Below, one piece after another: positions 11,089 to 19,288 of a stretch of DNA of 64,000 bases. Source of the DNA: Streptomyces sp. CB01881 (GTDB lineage Bacteria > Actinomycetota > Actinomycetes > Streptomycetales > Streptomycetaceae); the NCBI RefSeq assembly GCF_002953255.1, contig NZ_CP026498.1, positions 7,418,659 to 7,482,658 of the forward strand, given 5' to 3'. The notes below the pieces were generated by a model. The model ran no database searches and was not told the DNA's origin. It worked only from the letters and a program-made list of their open reading frames with translations. Position numbers and translations under genes: made by a program. Position 1 is the stretch's first letter, and every line of letters begins with the position of its first letter.

Positions 11089-11732
11089 CGCACAACCACG
11101 CGCACGCGCACGGTGCCTCCGGCGGTCCGGTCCCGCTCGGCCTGCCGGACCCGGCGCGGCCCGGCGCCGGCGCCGGCGCCGTCGAGCGGCGCGGCATCGG
11201 CCCGCTGGCCCGGCTCGCGCCGGACCCGGTCAAGGTGGTCCTCAACTGGGGCCGCCGCTACAGCCTCTGGTGCTTCAACTTCGGCCTGGCCTGCTGTGCG
11301 ATCGAGTTCATCGCCGCGTCCATGGCCAAACACGACTTCATCCGGATGGGTGTCATTCCGTTCGCGCCGGGCCCCCGCCAGGCCGATCTGATGATCGTTT
11401 CGGGGACGGTGACCGACAAGATGGCGCCCGCCGTGAAGCGCCTCTACGAGCAGATGCCCGAGCCGAAGTACGTCATCTCCTTCGGCGCCTGCTCCAACTC
11501 CGGCGGCCCGTACTGGGACTCCTACTCGGTCACCAAGGGCGTCGACCAGATCATCCCGGTCGACGTCTACGTGCCCGGCTGCCCGCCGCGGCCCGAGGCG
11601 CTGCTCCAGGGCATCCTCAAGCTCCAGGAGAAGATCGCCGCCGAGTCGCTCCCGGGCCGGTACGCCGCGCCCGCGTCCGCGCTGCGCCGCCCGCTGGTGG
11701 CCGGTCCCGCTGTCGAGGGAGGGGCCTCGTGA
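11079..11732 (+). CDS. nuoB: NADH-quinone oxidoreductase subunit B
   Basis: A 217-residue protein carrying the N2 [4Fe-4S] cluster, which passes electrons to quinone. The cluster ligands are visible as the CC pair in FGLACCAIEF, the Cys in SFGACSNSGG and the Cys in VPGCPPRPEAL. The first 45 residues are a His/Gly/Ala-rich extension and the last 30 are also extra. GTGA overlap with nuoC indicates translational coupling. Retention of all ligands suggests a functional redox subunit although nuoD is absent from the operon. Confidence 0.93.
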   Translation: MDVTHNHAHAHGASGGPVPLGLPDPARPGAGAGAVERRGIGPLARLAPDPVKVVLNWGRRYSLWCFNFGLACCAIEFIAASMAKHDFIRMGVIPFAPGPRQADLMIVSGTVTDKMAPAVKRLYEQMPEPKYVISFGACSNSGGPYWDSYSVTKGVDQIIPVDVYVPGCPPRPEALLQGILKLQEKIAAESLPGRYAAPASALRRPLVAGPAVEGGAS

Positions 11733-12928
11733 CCACGGCCGAGCAGTATGCGGCGTCGGTCGGCGAGTGGGCCACCGGCGCCGAGGCGTACGGGCTGGTC
11801 ACCGTCGACGTGCCCGCCGAGCACTGGATCGAGGCGCTCACCGCGGCCCGGGACGTGCTGGGCCTCTCCTTCTTCGACTGGCTGAGCGCCGTCGACGAGC
11901 TGGCCGAGGGCTTCTCGGTGGCCGCCCACCTGGCCTCCGCCGACGCCCCGGGCGTGCGCCACCTGGTGGTGCGCACCCGCGTGCCGCGGGACAAGGCCGC
12001 GCTGCCGACCGCCGTCGCCGTCTACGCCGGCGCCGCGTGGCACGAGCGTGAGACGCACGAGATGTTCGGCATCGACTTCCCCGGGCACCCGTACCTGGCC
12101 ACCCTGCTGCTGCCGGACGGCTTCGAGGGCTACCCGCTGCGCAAGGAGTTCGTGCTCGCCGCCCGGGTCGCCAAGGCCTGGCCGGGCGCCAAGGAGCCGG
12201 GCGAGTCCGAGCACGGCGACGGGCCGGCACGGCGCAAGATGCAGCCGGCCGGTGTGCCGGACCCGAACGAGTGGGGACCGCTCAAGGGCACCCTGCCGCC
12301 GGTCGCCGAGCGGCCCGCGCGCGGTGCGCGGGCGGCGGGCGCGGCGCGGACACCCCGGGCGGCCGCGGGCGCCGGTGCTGCGGCAGGTGCTGCGGCCGGG
12401 GCTGCGGCCGGGGCTGCGGCCGAGGGCGGGCCCGCGGTGCGGGCCGACCGGCCGCGGCGGACCAGGACGGTCGGCGACGGCTCGGTCAGCCAGGCGGCGG
12501 AGACCGCCGCGGGTGCCGACGGTACGGCGGAGAGCACGACGCCGCCGGTGCGGGCCGACCGGCCGCGGCGGACCAGGTCGGTGTCGGAGGGCTCGGCAAG
12601 CCAGCCGCCGGCCACCGCCGCGAGTGCTGCCGCGAGTGCCGCCGAGGGCGCCGCTGCGGGTGTTGCCGACGGCGCCGCCGAGGGCGCCGCCCCGGTGAAG
12701 CCCGAGCAGCCGGCCCGGACGCGGTCCGCGGACGCGCCCTGGCACAACCCCGTACCCGCGCACGACGAGCCCGAGCAGAACAACGTGACGGACGCGAGCG
12801 ACGCGCCGAGCGTGAAGGGCGCGACCGACGCGAAGGACGCGAACGACGCGCCGAGCGTGAAGGACGCGAACGACGCGCAGAGCGAGACGTCGGCCGAGTC
12901 GGCCGGCCAGGACGGAGACAGCGCGTGA
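11729..12928 (+). CDS. nuoC: NADH-quinone oxidoreductase subunit C with long repetitive C-terminal tail
   Basis: A 399-residue protein. Residues 1-185 are a recognisable NuoC domain (30-kDa subunit), with HERETHEMFGIDFPGHP and PLRKEF. Beyond about residue 195 there is a 200-residue Ala/Pro/Asp-rich, charged tail with internal repeats: two VRADRPRRTR units 37 residues apart and a DAPSVK repeat. NuoC is normally 150-250 residues. In most complex I operons nuoD follows or is fused; here nuoH follows directly. Coupled to both neighbours by GTGA overlaps. Confidence 0.88.
   Translation: MTTAEQYAASVGEWATGAEAYGLVTVDVPAEHWIEALTAARDVLGLSFFDWLSAVDELAEGFSVAAHLASADAPGVRHLVVRTRVPRDKAALPTAVAVYAGAAWHERETHEMFGIDFPGHPYLATLLLPDGFEGYPLRKEFVLAARVAKAWPGAKEPGESEHGDGPARRKMQPAGVPDPNEWGPLKGTLPPVAERPARGARAAGAARTPRAAAGAGAAAGAAAGAAAGAAAEGGPAVRADRPRRTRTVGDGSVSQAAETAAGADGTAESTTPPVRADRPRRTRSVSEGSASQPPATAASAAASAAEGAAAGVADGAAEGAAPVKPEQPARTRSADAPWHNPVPAHDEPEQNNVTDASDAPSVKGATDAKDANDAPSVKDANDAQSETSAESAGQDGDSA
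12435..12577 (+). repeat. Exact 32-bp direct repeat inside nuoC
   Basis: The 32 bases at 12435-12466 recur exactly at 12546-12577, a 111-bp (37-codon) period, encoding the repeated VRADRPRRTR motif. The intervening protein sequence is similar, so this is a diverged 37-codon duplication. Confidence 0.85.
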
Positions 12929-13884
12929 ACCTGCTCGACACGTTGCTGCGCTGCGTCGCCACGCTCGTCGTCTTCCTCCTCTTCCCCCTGGTCATCGGCC
13001 AGACCGAGCACAAGGTGATGGCGCACATGCAGGGCCGGCTCGGCCCGATGTACGCCGGTGGCTTCCACGGCTGGGCGCAGCTGGTCGCCGACGGTGTGAA
13101 GTTCGCGCAGAAGGAGGACATCGTCCCGGCCGGCGCGGACCGGCGGATCTTCCAGCTGGCGCCCGCCGTCTCACTGCTGCCGTACCTGTTCGTGCTGCTC
13201 GCGATCCCGGTCGGCCCGGACGGCTTCGTCGGCCAGGCGATCGACGCCGGCCTGTTCTTCGTGCTCGCCGTGATGGGCGTCGGCGTGATCGGCAAGCTGA
13301 TGGCCGGCTGGGCCTCGGCGAACAAGTTCTCGCTGCTCGGCGGTCTGCGGACGGCCGCGCAGCTGATGTCGTACGAGCTGCCGATGGTGCTCGCCGCCGC
13401 CTCGGTGGCGATGGCCGCCGGGACGCTCTCGCTGCCCGGGATCGTGGACGCCTGGCAGTGGTACTGGATCCCGTGGCAGATCATCGGCGCGTTCGTCTTC
13501 TTCACGGCCGGGCTGGCCGAGCTGCAGCGCCCGCCGTTCGACATGCCGGTGGCCGACTCCGAGATCATCTTCGGCGCGTACACCGAGTACACCGGCCTGC
13601 GCTTCGCGTTCTTCCTGCTCTCCGAGTACGCGGGCATCCTGGTGGTGTCCGGGCTGACCGCGGTGCTCTTCCTGGGCGGCTGGCACGGACCGCTGCCGGA
13701 CCAGCTCGGCTGGCTCTGGACCGTCCTGAAGACCTTCGCGCTGGCCTTCGTGGTGATCTGGCTGCGGGTCACCTACCCGCGGCTGCGCGAGGACCAGCTG
13801 ATGCGCTTCGCGTGGACCGTGCTGATCCCGCTCGCCCTCGTCCAGCTCGCCCTCACCGGCATCATCAAGGTGGCGATCTCATGA
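12925..13884 (+). CDS. nuoH: NADH-quinone oxidoreductase subunit H
   Basis: A 319-residue membrane protein with about eight helices. NuoH forms the quinone tunnel and links the redox arm to the proton-pumping arm. Family motifs are GRLGPMYAG near the N-terminus and AELQRPPFDMPVADSE, with conserved acidic residues, in the centre. GTG start overlapping the nuoC stop; ATGA overlap with nuoI. Confidence 0.93.
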   Translation: MNLLDTLLRCVATLVVFLLFPLVIGQTEHKVMAHMQGRLGPMYAGGFHGWAQLVADGVKFAQKEDIVPAGADRRIFQLAPAVSLLPYLFVLLAIPVGPDGFVGQAIDAGLFFVLAVMGVGVIGKLMAGWASANKFSLLGGLRTAAQLMSYELPMVLAAASVAMAAGTLSLPGIVDAWQWYWIPWQIIGAFVFFTAGLAELQRPPFDMPVADSEIIFGAYTEYTGLRFAFFLLSEYAGILVVSGLTAVLFLGGWHGPLPDQLGWLWTVLKTFALAFVVIWLRVTYPRLREDQLMRFAWTVLIPLALVQLALTGIIKVAIS

Positions 13885-14444
13885 GTTTTCCAGGTGCCGG
13901 CCTGGCCAAGGGCCTGGCCGTGACGCTGCGGACGATGACGAGGAAGAGCATCACCGCGCAGTACCCCGACGTGCAGCCGGTGCTGCCGCCGCGTTCGCGC
14001 GGGGTCATCGCGCTGTTGGAGGAGAACTGCACGGTCTGCATGCTCTGCGCCCGTGAGTGCCCGGACTGGTGCATCTACATCGACTCCCACAAGGAGACGC
14101 TGCCGGCCGCCGACCCGAACGCCCGCGCCCGCACCCGCAACGTGCTGGACCGGTTCGCCATCGACTTCTCGCTCTGCATGTACTGCGGGATCTGCATCGA
14201 GGTGTGCCCGTTCGACGCGCTGTTCTGGTCGCCGGAGTTCGAGTACGCGGAGACGGACATCCTGGAGCTGACCCACGAGCGGGAGAAGCTCCGCGAGTGG
14301 ATGTGGACCGTCCCGGCGCCGCCGGCGCTGGACCCGGCGGCCGAGGAGCCCAAGGAGATCGCCACGGCGCGCAAGGCGGCGGACAAGCTGGCGGCCGCCG
14401 CGGCCGCCGCCCTGGAGACGCCCGAGGGGGGTGAGCCGGAGTGA
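13881..14444 (+). CDS. nuoI: NADH-quinone oxidoreductase subunit I (2x[4Fe-4S] ferredoxin-like)
   Basis: A 187-residue peripheral subunit with two [4Fe-4S] motifs, CTVCMLCARECP and CMYCGICIEVCP (clusters N6a and N6b), which hand electrons to NuoB. The C-terminal 45 residues are an Ala/Glu-rich tail. Both cluster sets are intact. ATG start by ATGA overlap with nuoH; GTGA overlap with nuoJ. Confidence 0.93.
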   Translation: MSFPGAGLAKGLAVTLRTMTRKSITAQYPDVQPVLPPRSRGVIALLEENCTVCMLCARECPDWCIYIDSHKETLPAADPNARARTRNVLDRFAIDFSLCMYCGICIEVCPFDALFWSPEFEYAETDILELTHEREKLREWMWTVPAPPALDPAAEEPKEIATARKAADKLAAAAAAALETPEGGEPE

Positions 14445-15148
14445 GTTCCGCGACCCTGCTGGCCGCGACCGGTTCCCTGGAGCCGGCCGCGCGTTCCTTC
14501 CTCTCCCCGACCGGGGTCGAGATCGTCTTCCTGCTGGTCGGCATCGTCGTGCTCGGCTCGGCCGTCGTCGCCGTGACGACGAAGCAGCTGGTGCACGCCG
14601 CGCTCTGGCTGGTGGCCGCACTCGGCGGGCTGGCGGTGGAGTTCCTGCTGCTCACCGCCGAGTTCATCGCCTGGGTGCAGGTGCTGATCTACCTGGGCTC
14701 GGTGGTCGTGCTGGTGCTGTTCGGGCTGATGCTCACCAAGGCGCCGATCGGGCGCTCGCCGGACGCCGACTCGAAGAACCGCTGGGTCGCCCTGGCGGTG
14801 GCGCTGGCCTCGGCCGGCACGCTGGTGACGCTGGTCGTGGACGCCTTCCGGACCTCCTGGATCGACCTCGGCGCGGGTGGCGGCTCGGCGGCCGTGACCG
14901 GCGCCAGCCTGTTCCGCACCTGGGTGCTGCCCTTCGAGGCGCTCTCGGTGCTGCTGCTGGCCGCGCTGGTCGGCGCGATCGTGCTGTCGCGCGGGTCCGG
15001 GCGGCGGGTGCCGACGCCCCGGGCCGGGCGGATCCGGGCCGGCAAGCCGGTCGGCTCCAACGGCACGGTCGCCGCGACGGTGCCGAAGCCGTCGGCCGCC
15101 GCCTCGCCGGACCCGGCGGCCTCGACGACCTCGCCGGAGGAGAGCTGA
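14441..15148 (+). CDS. nuoJ: NADH-quinone oxidoreductase subunit J
   Basis: A 235-residue membrane protein with five predicted helices and the NuoJ signature AEFIAWVQVLIYLGSVVVLVLF. A basic/Ser-rich tail covers residues 185-235. NuoJ lies next to NuoH and takes part in coupling. TGATG overlap with nuoK. Confidence 0.92.
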   Translation: MSSATLLAATGSLEPAARSFLSPTGVEIVFLLVGIVVLGSAVVAVTTKQLVHAALWLVAALGGLAVEFLLLTAEFIAWVQVLIYLGSVVVLVLFGLMLTKAPIGRSPDADSKNRWVALAVALASAGTLVTLVVDAFRTSWIDLGAGGGSAAVTGASLFRTWVLPFEALSVLLLAALVGAIVLSRGSGRRVPTPRAGRIRAGKPVGSNGTVAATVPKPSAAASPDPAASTTSPEES

Positions 15149-15519
15149 TGCACCTCGCCTACCCCGTCGTGCTCGCCTCGCTGCTGTTCAGCGTGGGCGT
15201 CTACGGCGTGCTCGCCCGGCGCAACGTCATCCTGGTGCTGATGTCCGTCGAGCTGATGCTCAACGCCGTCAACCTCAACCTCGTCGCCTTCGACGCCTGG
15301 CTGCGGGACTCCCTGCACGCCGGCCAGGCGCTCACCCTGTTCACCATCACCATTGCCGCCGCCGAGATCGGTCTCGGGCTCGCGATCGTCCTGCTGCTGT
15401 TCCGGGCCCGGGGCACCGCGGACGTGGACAGGGTCACCGCGCTCGGTGACCCGTCCGAGTCCGTCGCCGAGGAGGCGCCGGCCGGAGCCGAGGCGCTGAA
15501 GGGCCAGGCCGCCGCATGA
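15148..15519 (+). CDS. nuoK: NADH-quinone oxidoreductase subunit K
   Basis: A 123-residue protein with three membrane helices and the NuoK core LMSVELMLNAVNLNLVAF, including the conserved membrane Glu of the proton path, followed by a TIAAAEIGLGLAIVLL helix. An acidic 25-residue tail follows. ATGA overlap with nuoL. Confidence 0.93.
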   Translation: MHLAYPVVLASLLFSVGVYGVLARRNVILVLMSVELMLNAVNLNLVAFDAWLRDSLHAGQALTLFTITIAAAEIGLGLAIVLLLFRARGTADVDRVTALGDPSESVAEEAPAGAEALKGQAAA

Positions 15520-17576
15520 ACCTCGCCCTGCCCGTCCTCGTCCCCGTCCTGCCCGCGCTCGGTGCGGCCGCCACCCTGGCCACCGGCAGGAAGGTGCCTG
15601 GCCTGGCCCGGCCGCTGGCGATCGTGCCGGTCGCCGTCTCGGCCGTGCTCGCCCTGGTCGTCGCGCTCCAGCTGGGCACCGGCCAGACGCTGGAGGCCGC
15701 CACCCGGCTCGCCCCGACCGGCGGCCCGGGCATCTCGCTCTCGATCTACCTGGACGGCTACAGCTCGCTGATCTCCGTGCTGGTCGGCCTGGTCGCCACC
15801 TGCGTGCAGGTCTACTCGACCGCCTACCTCAAGGACGACCCGCGCTACCCGTCCTACGCGGCGCTGGTCTCGCTGTTCACGGCGGCGATGTTCCTGGTCG
15901 TCTACTCGGGCGACCTGATCGTGCTGCTGGTCGGCTGGGAGGTCATGGGCATCTGCTCGTACTTCCTGATCGGCCACCACTGGGAGACCGCCGACGCCCG
16001 CTCGGCCTCGCTGAAGGCCTTCCTGGTCACCAAGCTCGGCGACGTGCCGTTCCTGTTCGGCATCTTCCTGCTCGGCGCCGACGCCGGCAGCTTCCGGATC
16101 ACGGACGTGCTGGCGGCCGCGGCCGACGGGCGCCTCACGCACCCGACGCTGACCGCACTGCTGCTGCTCGCCGGCGTGGCCGGCAAGAGCGCGCAGTTCC
16201 CGCTGCACACCTGGCTCCCGGACGCGATGGCGGGCCCGACGCCGGTCTCCGCGTTGATCCACGCCGCCACCATGGTCGCGGCCGGCATCTACCTGGTCGC
16301 CCGGCTGCTGCCGGTCTTCCTGCTCTCCGGCGCGGCTCTGGTGGTGCTGGCGGTGATGGCCGCCGTGACGATGATCGGCTCGGCGCTCTGCGCGCTCGCC
16401 CAGGACGACCTGAAACGGGTCCTCGCCTACTCGACCGTCGGCCAGCTCGGCTACATGGCCGGCGCGCTGGCCAGCGGCGACCGCGAGGCCTCGGTCTTCC
16501 ACCTGGTCAGCCATGGTGCGTTCAAGGCGCTGCTGTTCCTCGCGGCCGGTGTGGTGATCCACGCCGCCCACACCAACTCGATCTCCGCGATGTCCCGGAT
16601 GCCCGGGCTGCGGGGGCGCGTCCCGGACGCCTACTGGACGATGGGCATCGCGCTCGTCGCCCTGGTCGGGCTGCCGCCGTTCTCGGGCTTCTTCAGCAAG
16701 GAGGCGGTGCTGACCGCCGCCGAGCACGCGGCCCACGGCGAGGCGCTGACCAACGGCGTCGGCCCGGCCTCGGCCGTCCCGCAGGCGGCCGGCTGGATCG
16801 TGCTGATCTCGGCCGGGCTGACCGCACTGCTCACGGCGGCATACGCGGCCCGGCTGTTCCTGGTCGCGTTCCACAGCCCTGCCGTGGCCCCGGCCGCGGT
16901 TGCCGCCCCGGCCGCCGGCGCCGCCGCCGTCGCGGAGCCGCTGGACCACGAGGCCGACGCGCCGTACTCGCCCGAGGTGGACGAGGCCGACCCGGCCACC
17001 GCCGAGCCGCCCGCGATGCGCTGGCCGCTCTGGGTGCTGGCGATCCCGACCATGGGCTTCGGCGTCGCGAGCCTGCGCACGGACTGGCTGCCCGCACTGC
17101 TGGACGGCGGCTCGCTGCGGCCCTCGGCCGTGACCGCCGTGACCGGCACCGGCCTCGCCCTGATCGGCGCACTGCTGGCCTACGGCGCCTGGCGCTCCGC
17201 CACCGCGCGGCTCGCCGCCGGCCGGCCCGCCCCCGCGTCGGAGGGCCGGGTCCCCGAGCAGGCCGGAGCCCCGGCCGCCGAGGTGATCGTCGCCGACCCC
17301 GGGCGCACCCTGCTCGGCCCGCTGTTCGGCCCGGCTCGGCACGGCTTCGGCGTCGACCGGCTCTACAGCGCGCTGTTCGTCCGCCCGGTGGCCGCCGCCG
17401 CGCAACTGGTGCGCTTCCTCGACCGCGAGGTCGTGGAGACGTACGTGCGCGGCAGCGGGGTCGGCGCCAACCTGCTCGGCCGGGCCGTCCGGCTCGCGCA
17501 GACCGGCAACGCGCAGACCTACCTCAGCGCGCTGCTGGCCGGCGTCGTCCTGCTGGCCGTCCTGGTGGCGGTGTAG
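15516..17576 (+). CDS. nuoL: NADH-quinone oxidoreductase subunit L (antiporter-like)
   Basis: A 686-residue antiporter-like subunit of the proton-pumping arm. It has about 14-16 helices, the conserved Glu in GWEVMGICSYFLIG and Lys-containing helices (KSAQFPLHTWLPDAM). Between helices there is an insertion of Ala-rich and acidic sequence near residues 450-490. The C-terminus carries the lateral helix region ending in a membrane helix. It is followed by a 129-bp gap before nuoM, the only sizeable gap in the operon. Confidence 0.93.
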   Translation: MNLALPVLVPVLPALGAAATLATGRKVPGLARPLAIVPVAVSAVLALVVALQLGTGQTLEAATRLAPTGGPGISLSIYLDGYSSLISVLVGLVATCVQVYSTAYLKDDPRYPSYAALVSLFTAAMFLVVYSGDLIVLLVGWEVMGICSYFLIGHHWETADARSASLKAFLVTKLGDVPFLFGIFLLGADAGSFRITDVLAAAADGRLTHPTLTALLLLAGVAGKSAQFPLHTWLPDAMAGPTPVSALIHAATMVAAGIYLVARLLPVFLLSGAALVVLAVMAAVTMIGSALCALAQDDLKRVLAYSTVGQLGYMAGALASGDREASVFHLVSHGAFKALLFLAAGVVIHAAHTNSISAMSRMPGLRGRVPDAYWTMGIALVALVGLPPFSGFFSKEAVLTAAEHAAHGEALTNGVGPASAVPQAAGWIVLISAGLTALLTAAYAARLFLVAFHSPAVAPAAVAAPAAGAAAVAEPLDHEADAPYSPEVDEADPATAEPPAMRWPLWVLAIPTMGFGVASLRTDWLPALLDGGSLRPSAVTAVTGTGLALIGALLAYGAWRSATARLAAGRPAPASEGRVPEQAGAPAAEVIVADPGRTLLGPLFGPARHGFGVDRLYSALFVRPVAAAAQLVRFLDREVVETYVRGSGVGANLLGRAVRLAQTGNAQTYLSALLAGVVLLAVLVAV

Positions 17577-17705
17577 CCGGATGCCGCACCCCGTTCCCCC
17601 GACCCAGCCGGTGACCCGGGCCGTGTCCCGGGCAGTGGCCCCACCGGTGACCCGGCCGGTGACCCTGACCGCGACCGAGCCGACCGCAGTCCGTAGGAGC
17701 CCCCG

Positions 17706-19286
17706 ATGAACGCAGTCCTCATCGCCCTCCTGGTGCTGCCGCTGGCCGGCGCCGCCCTGACCCTGGCGCCGGTGTTCGGCACCGACCCGGCCGCCGCCGA
17801 CCGGCGCGCGCTGAGGCTGAACAGCGTCGTCACCGGCGTCGTGCTCCTGCTGACCGTCGCCCTGGCGGCCGGCTTCGACCATGACGAGCCCGGCCGGATG
17901 CAGGCCACCACGAACGTGTCCTGGATCCCGGCCATCGGCGTGCGCTTCCACCTCGGCGTGGACGGGATCTCGCTCCCGCTGATCGTGCTGACCGCGCTGC
18001 TCACCTTCCTCTGCGCGCTGTACTCGGAGAAGCGGCTGCCGGCCGGGGAGGCCCGGGGCGGAGCCGGGGACGGGAACCGCCCGTCGGCCCGGGCGTTCAC
18101 CGGGCTGTTCCTCCTCCTCGAAGTCGGCATGCTCGCCACCTTCGCGGTGCTGGACCTCCTGCTCTTCTTCCTGGCCTTCGAGATCGTGCTGATCCCGATG
18201 TACTTCCTGATCGCCCGATGGGGCAGCGGGGCGAAGGTGCCGGCCGCCAACCGGTTCATCCTGTACACGCTGCTCGGCTCGGCCGTGATGCTGCTCGGCT
18301 TCCTGCTGGTGGGCGGCAAGACCGGCACCTTCGACATGCAGGCCCTGGCCGCCGCGCACGGCAACGGCCTGAGCCACGGCACCCAGGTGATCGCCGCCCT
18401 GGCGATCATGGTCGGGCTCGCGGTCAAGGCCCCCGCCTGGCCGCTGCACAGCTGGCTCCCGGACGCGCACACCGCGGCCCCGACGGTCGGCTCCGTGCTG
18501 CTCGCCGGCGTGCTGCTGAAGATGGGCACGTACGGTCTGGTCCGCGTCCTCCTCCCGGTCGTCCCCGACGGCACCGCGACGCTCGCCCCCTACCTGGGGG
18601 CGTTCGCCGCCGTCGGCATCGTCTACGGCTCGCTGGCCTGTCTCGCTCTGGCCCGGCCGGGGGCGAAGGGCGACCTCAAGCGCCTGATCGCCTACTCGTC
18701 CGTCGGCCACATGGGCTTCGTCCTGCTGGGCATCGCCTCCCTCACCCAGGTGGGCGTGAACGGCGCGCTGTTCGCCAACATCGCGCACGGTCTGATCACC
18801 GGCCTGCTGTTCTTCGTCGTGGGCGCGCTCAAGGACCGTTACGGCACGGCGGACCTCGACACCCTCGCGGGCACCACCGGCGCCGCCCTCTACGGACGGG
18901 CACCGCGGATCGGCGCGCTGCTCGCCTTCGCCGCCGTCGCCAGCCTCGGGCTGCCGGGGCTGGCCGGATTCTGGGGCGAGCTGCTCGCGATGTTCGGCGC
19001 GTTCGATCCGGCCGCCGGCCTCTCGCGCCCCGCGTTCGTCACCTACATGGTCCTGGCCGGCCTCGGCACCCTCCTCACCGCCGCGTACCTGCTGATCGTG
19101 GTCAAGCGCGTCTGCATGGGCGACCCGAAGCAGCCCGCCCTGGTGGAAGGGCCGGCCGACCTGCGCCCGTACGAGGCCGTCAGCTGGACGCCGCTGGCCG
19201 CCCTCACCCTGCTCGCCGGCCTCTGGCCCGCGCTCCTGCTCGGTCTCTCCGACCCCGCCGTCAAGCACCTCCTCGGGGGTGGCTGA
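17706..19286 (+). CDS. nuoM: NADH-quinone oxidoreductase subunit M (antiporter-like)
   Basis: A 526-residue multi-helix subunit with the conserved Glu in AFEIVLIPMYFLI, KAPAWPLHSWLPDAH and the SSVGHMGFVLLGI helix. The start ATG follows TAGGAG. The preceding 129 bases contain short GTGACCCGG/GTGACCCTG repeats and no gene. Confidence 0.93.
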   Translation: MNAVLIALLVLPLAGAALTLAPVFGTDPAAADRRALRLNSVVTGVVLLLTVALAAGFDHDEPGRMQATTNVSWIPAIGVRFHLGVDGISLPLIVLTALLTFLCALYSEKRLPAGEARGGAGDGNRPSARAFTGLFLLLEVGMLATFAVLDLLLFFLAFEIVLIPMYFLIARWGSGAKVPAANRFILYTLLGSAVMLLGFLLVGGKTGTFDMQALAAAHGNGLSHGTQVIAALAIMVGLAVKAPAWPLHSWLPDAHTAAPTVGSVLLAGVLLKMGTYGLVRVLLPVVPDGTATLAPYLGAFAAVGIVYGSLACLALARPGAKGDLKRLIAYSSVGHMGFVLLGIASLTQVGVNGALFANIAHGLITGLLFFVVGALKDRYGTADLDTLAGTTGAALYGRAPRIGALLAFAAVASLGLPGLAGFWGELLAMFGAFDPAAGLSRPAFVTYMVLAGLGTLLTAAYLLIVVKRVCMGDPKQPALVEGPADLRPYEAVSWTPLAALTLLAGLWPALLLGLSDPAVKHLLGGG

Positions 19287-19288
19287 TC

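Noticed and set aside
15201..19268. 1355-codon open frame antisense to nuoK-nuoM
   Set aside because: High-GC third-position artefact; composition is Gly/Arg/His/Gln-rich with no domain, and the opposite strand is clearly coding.
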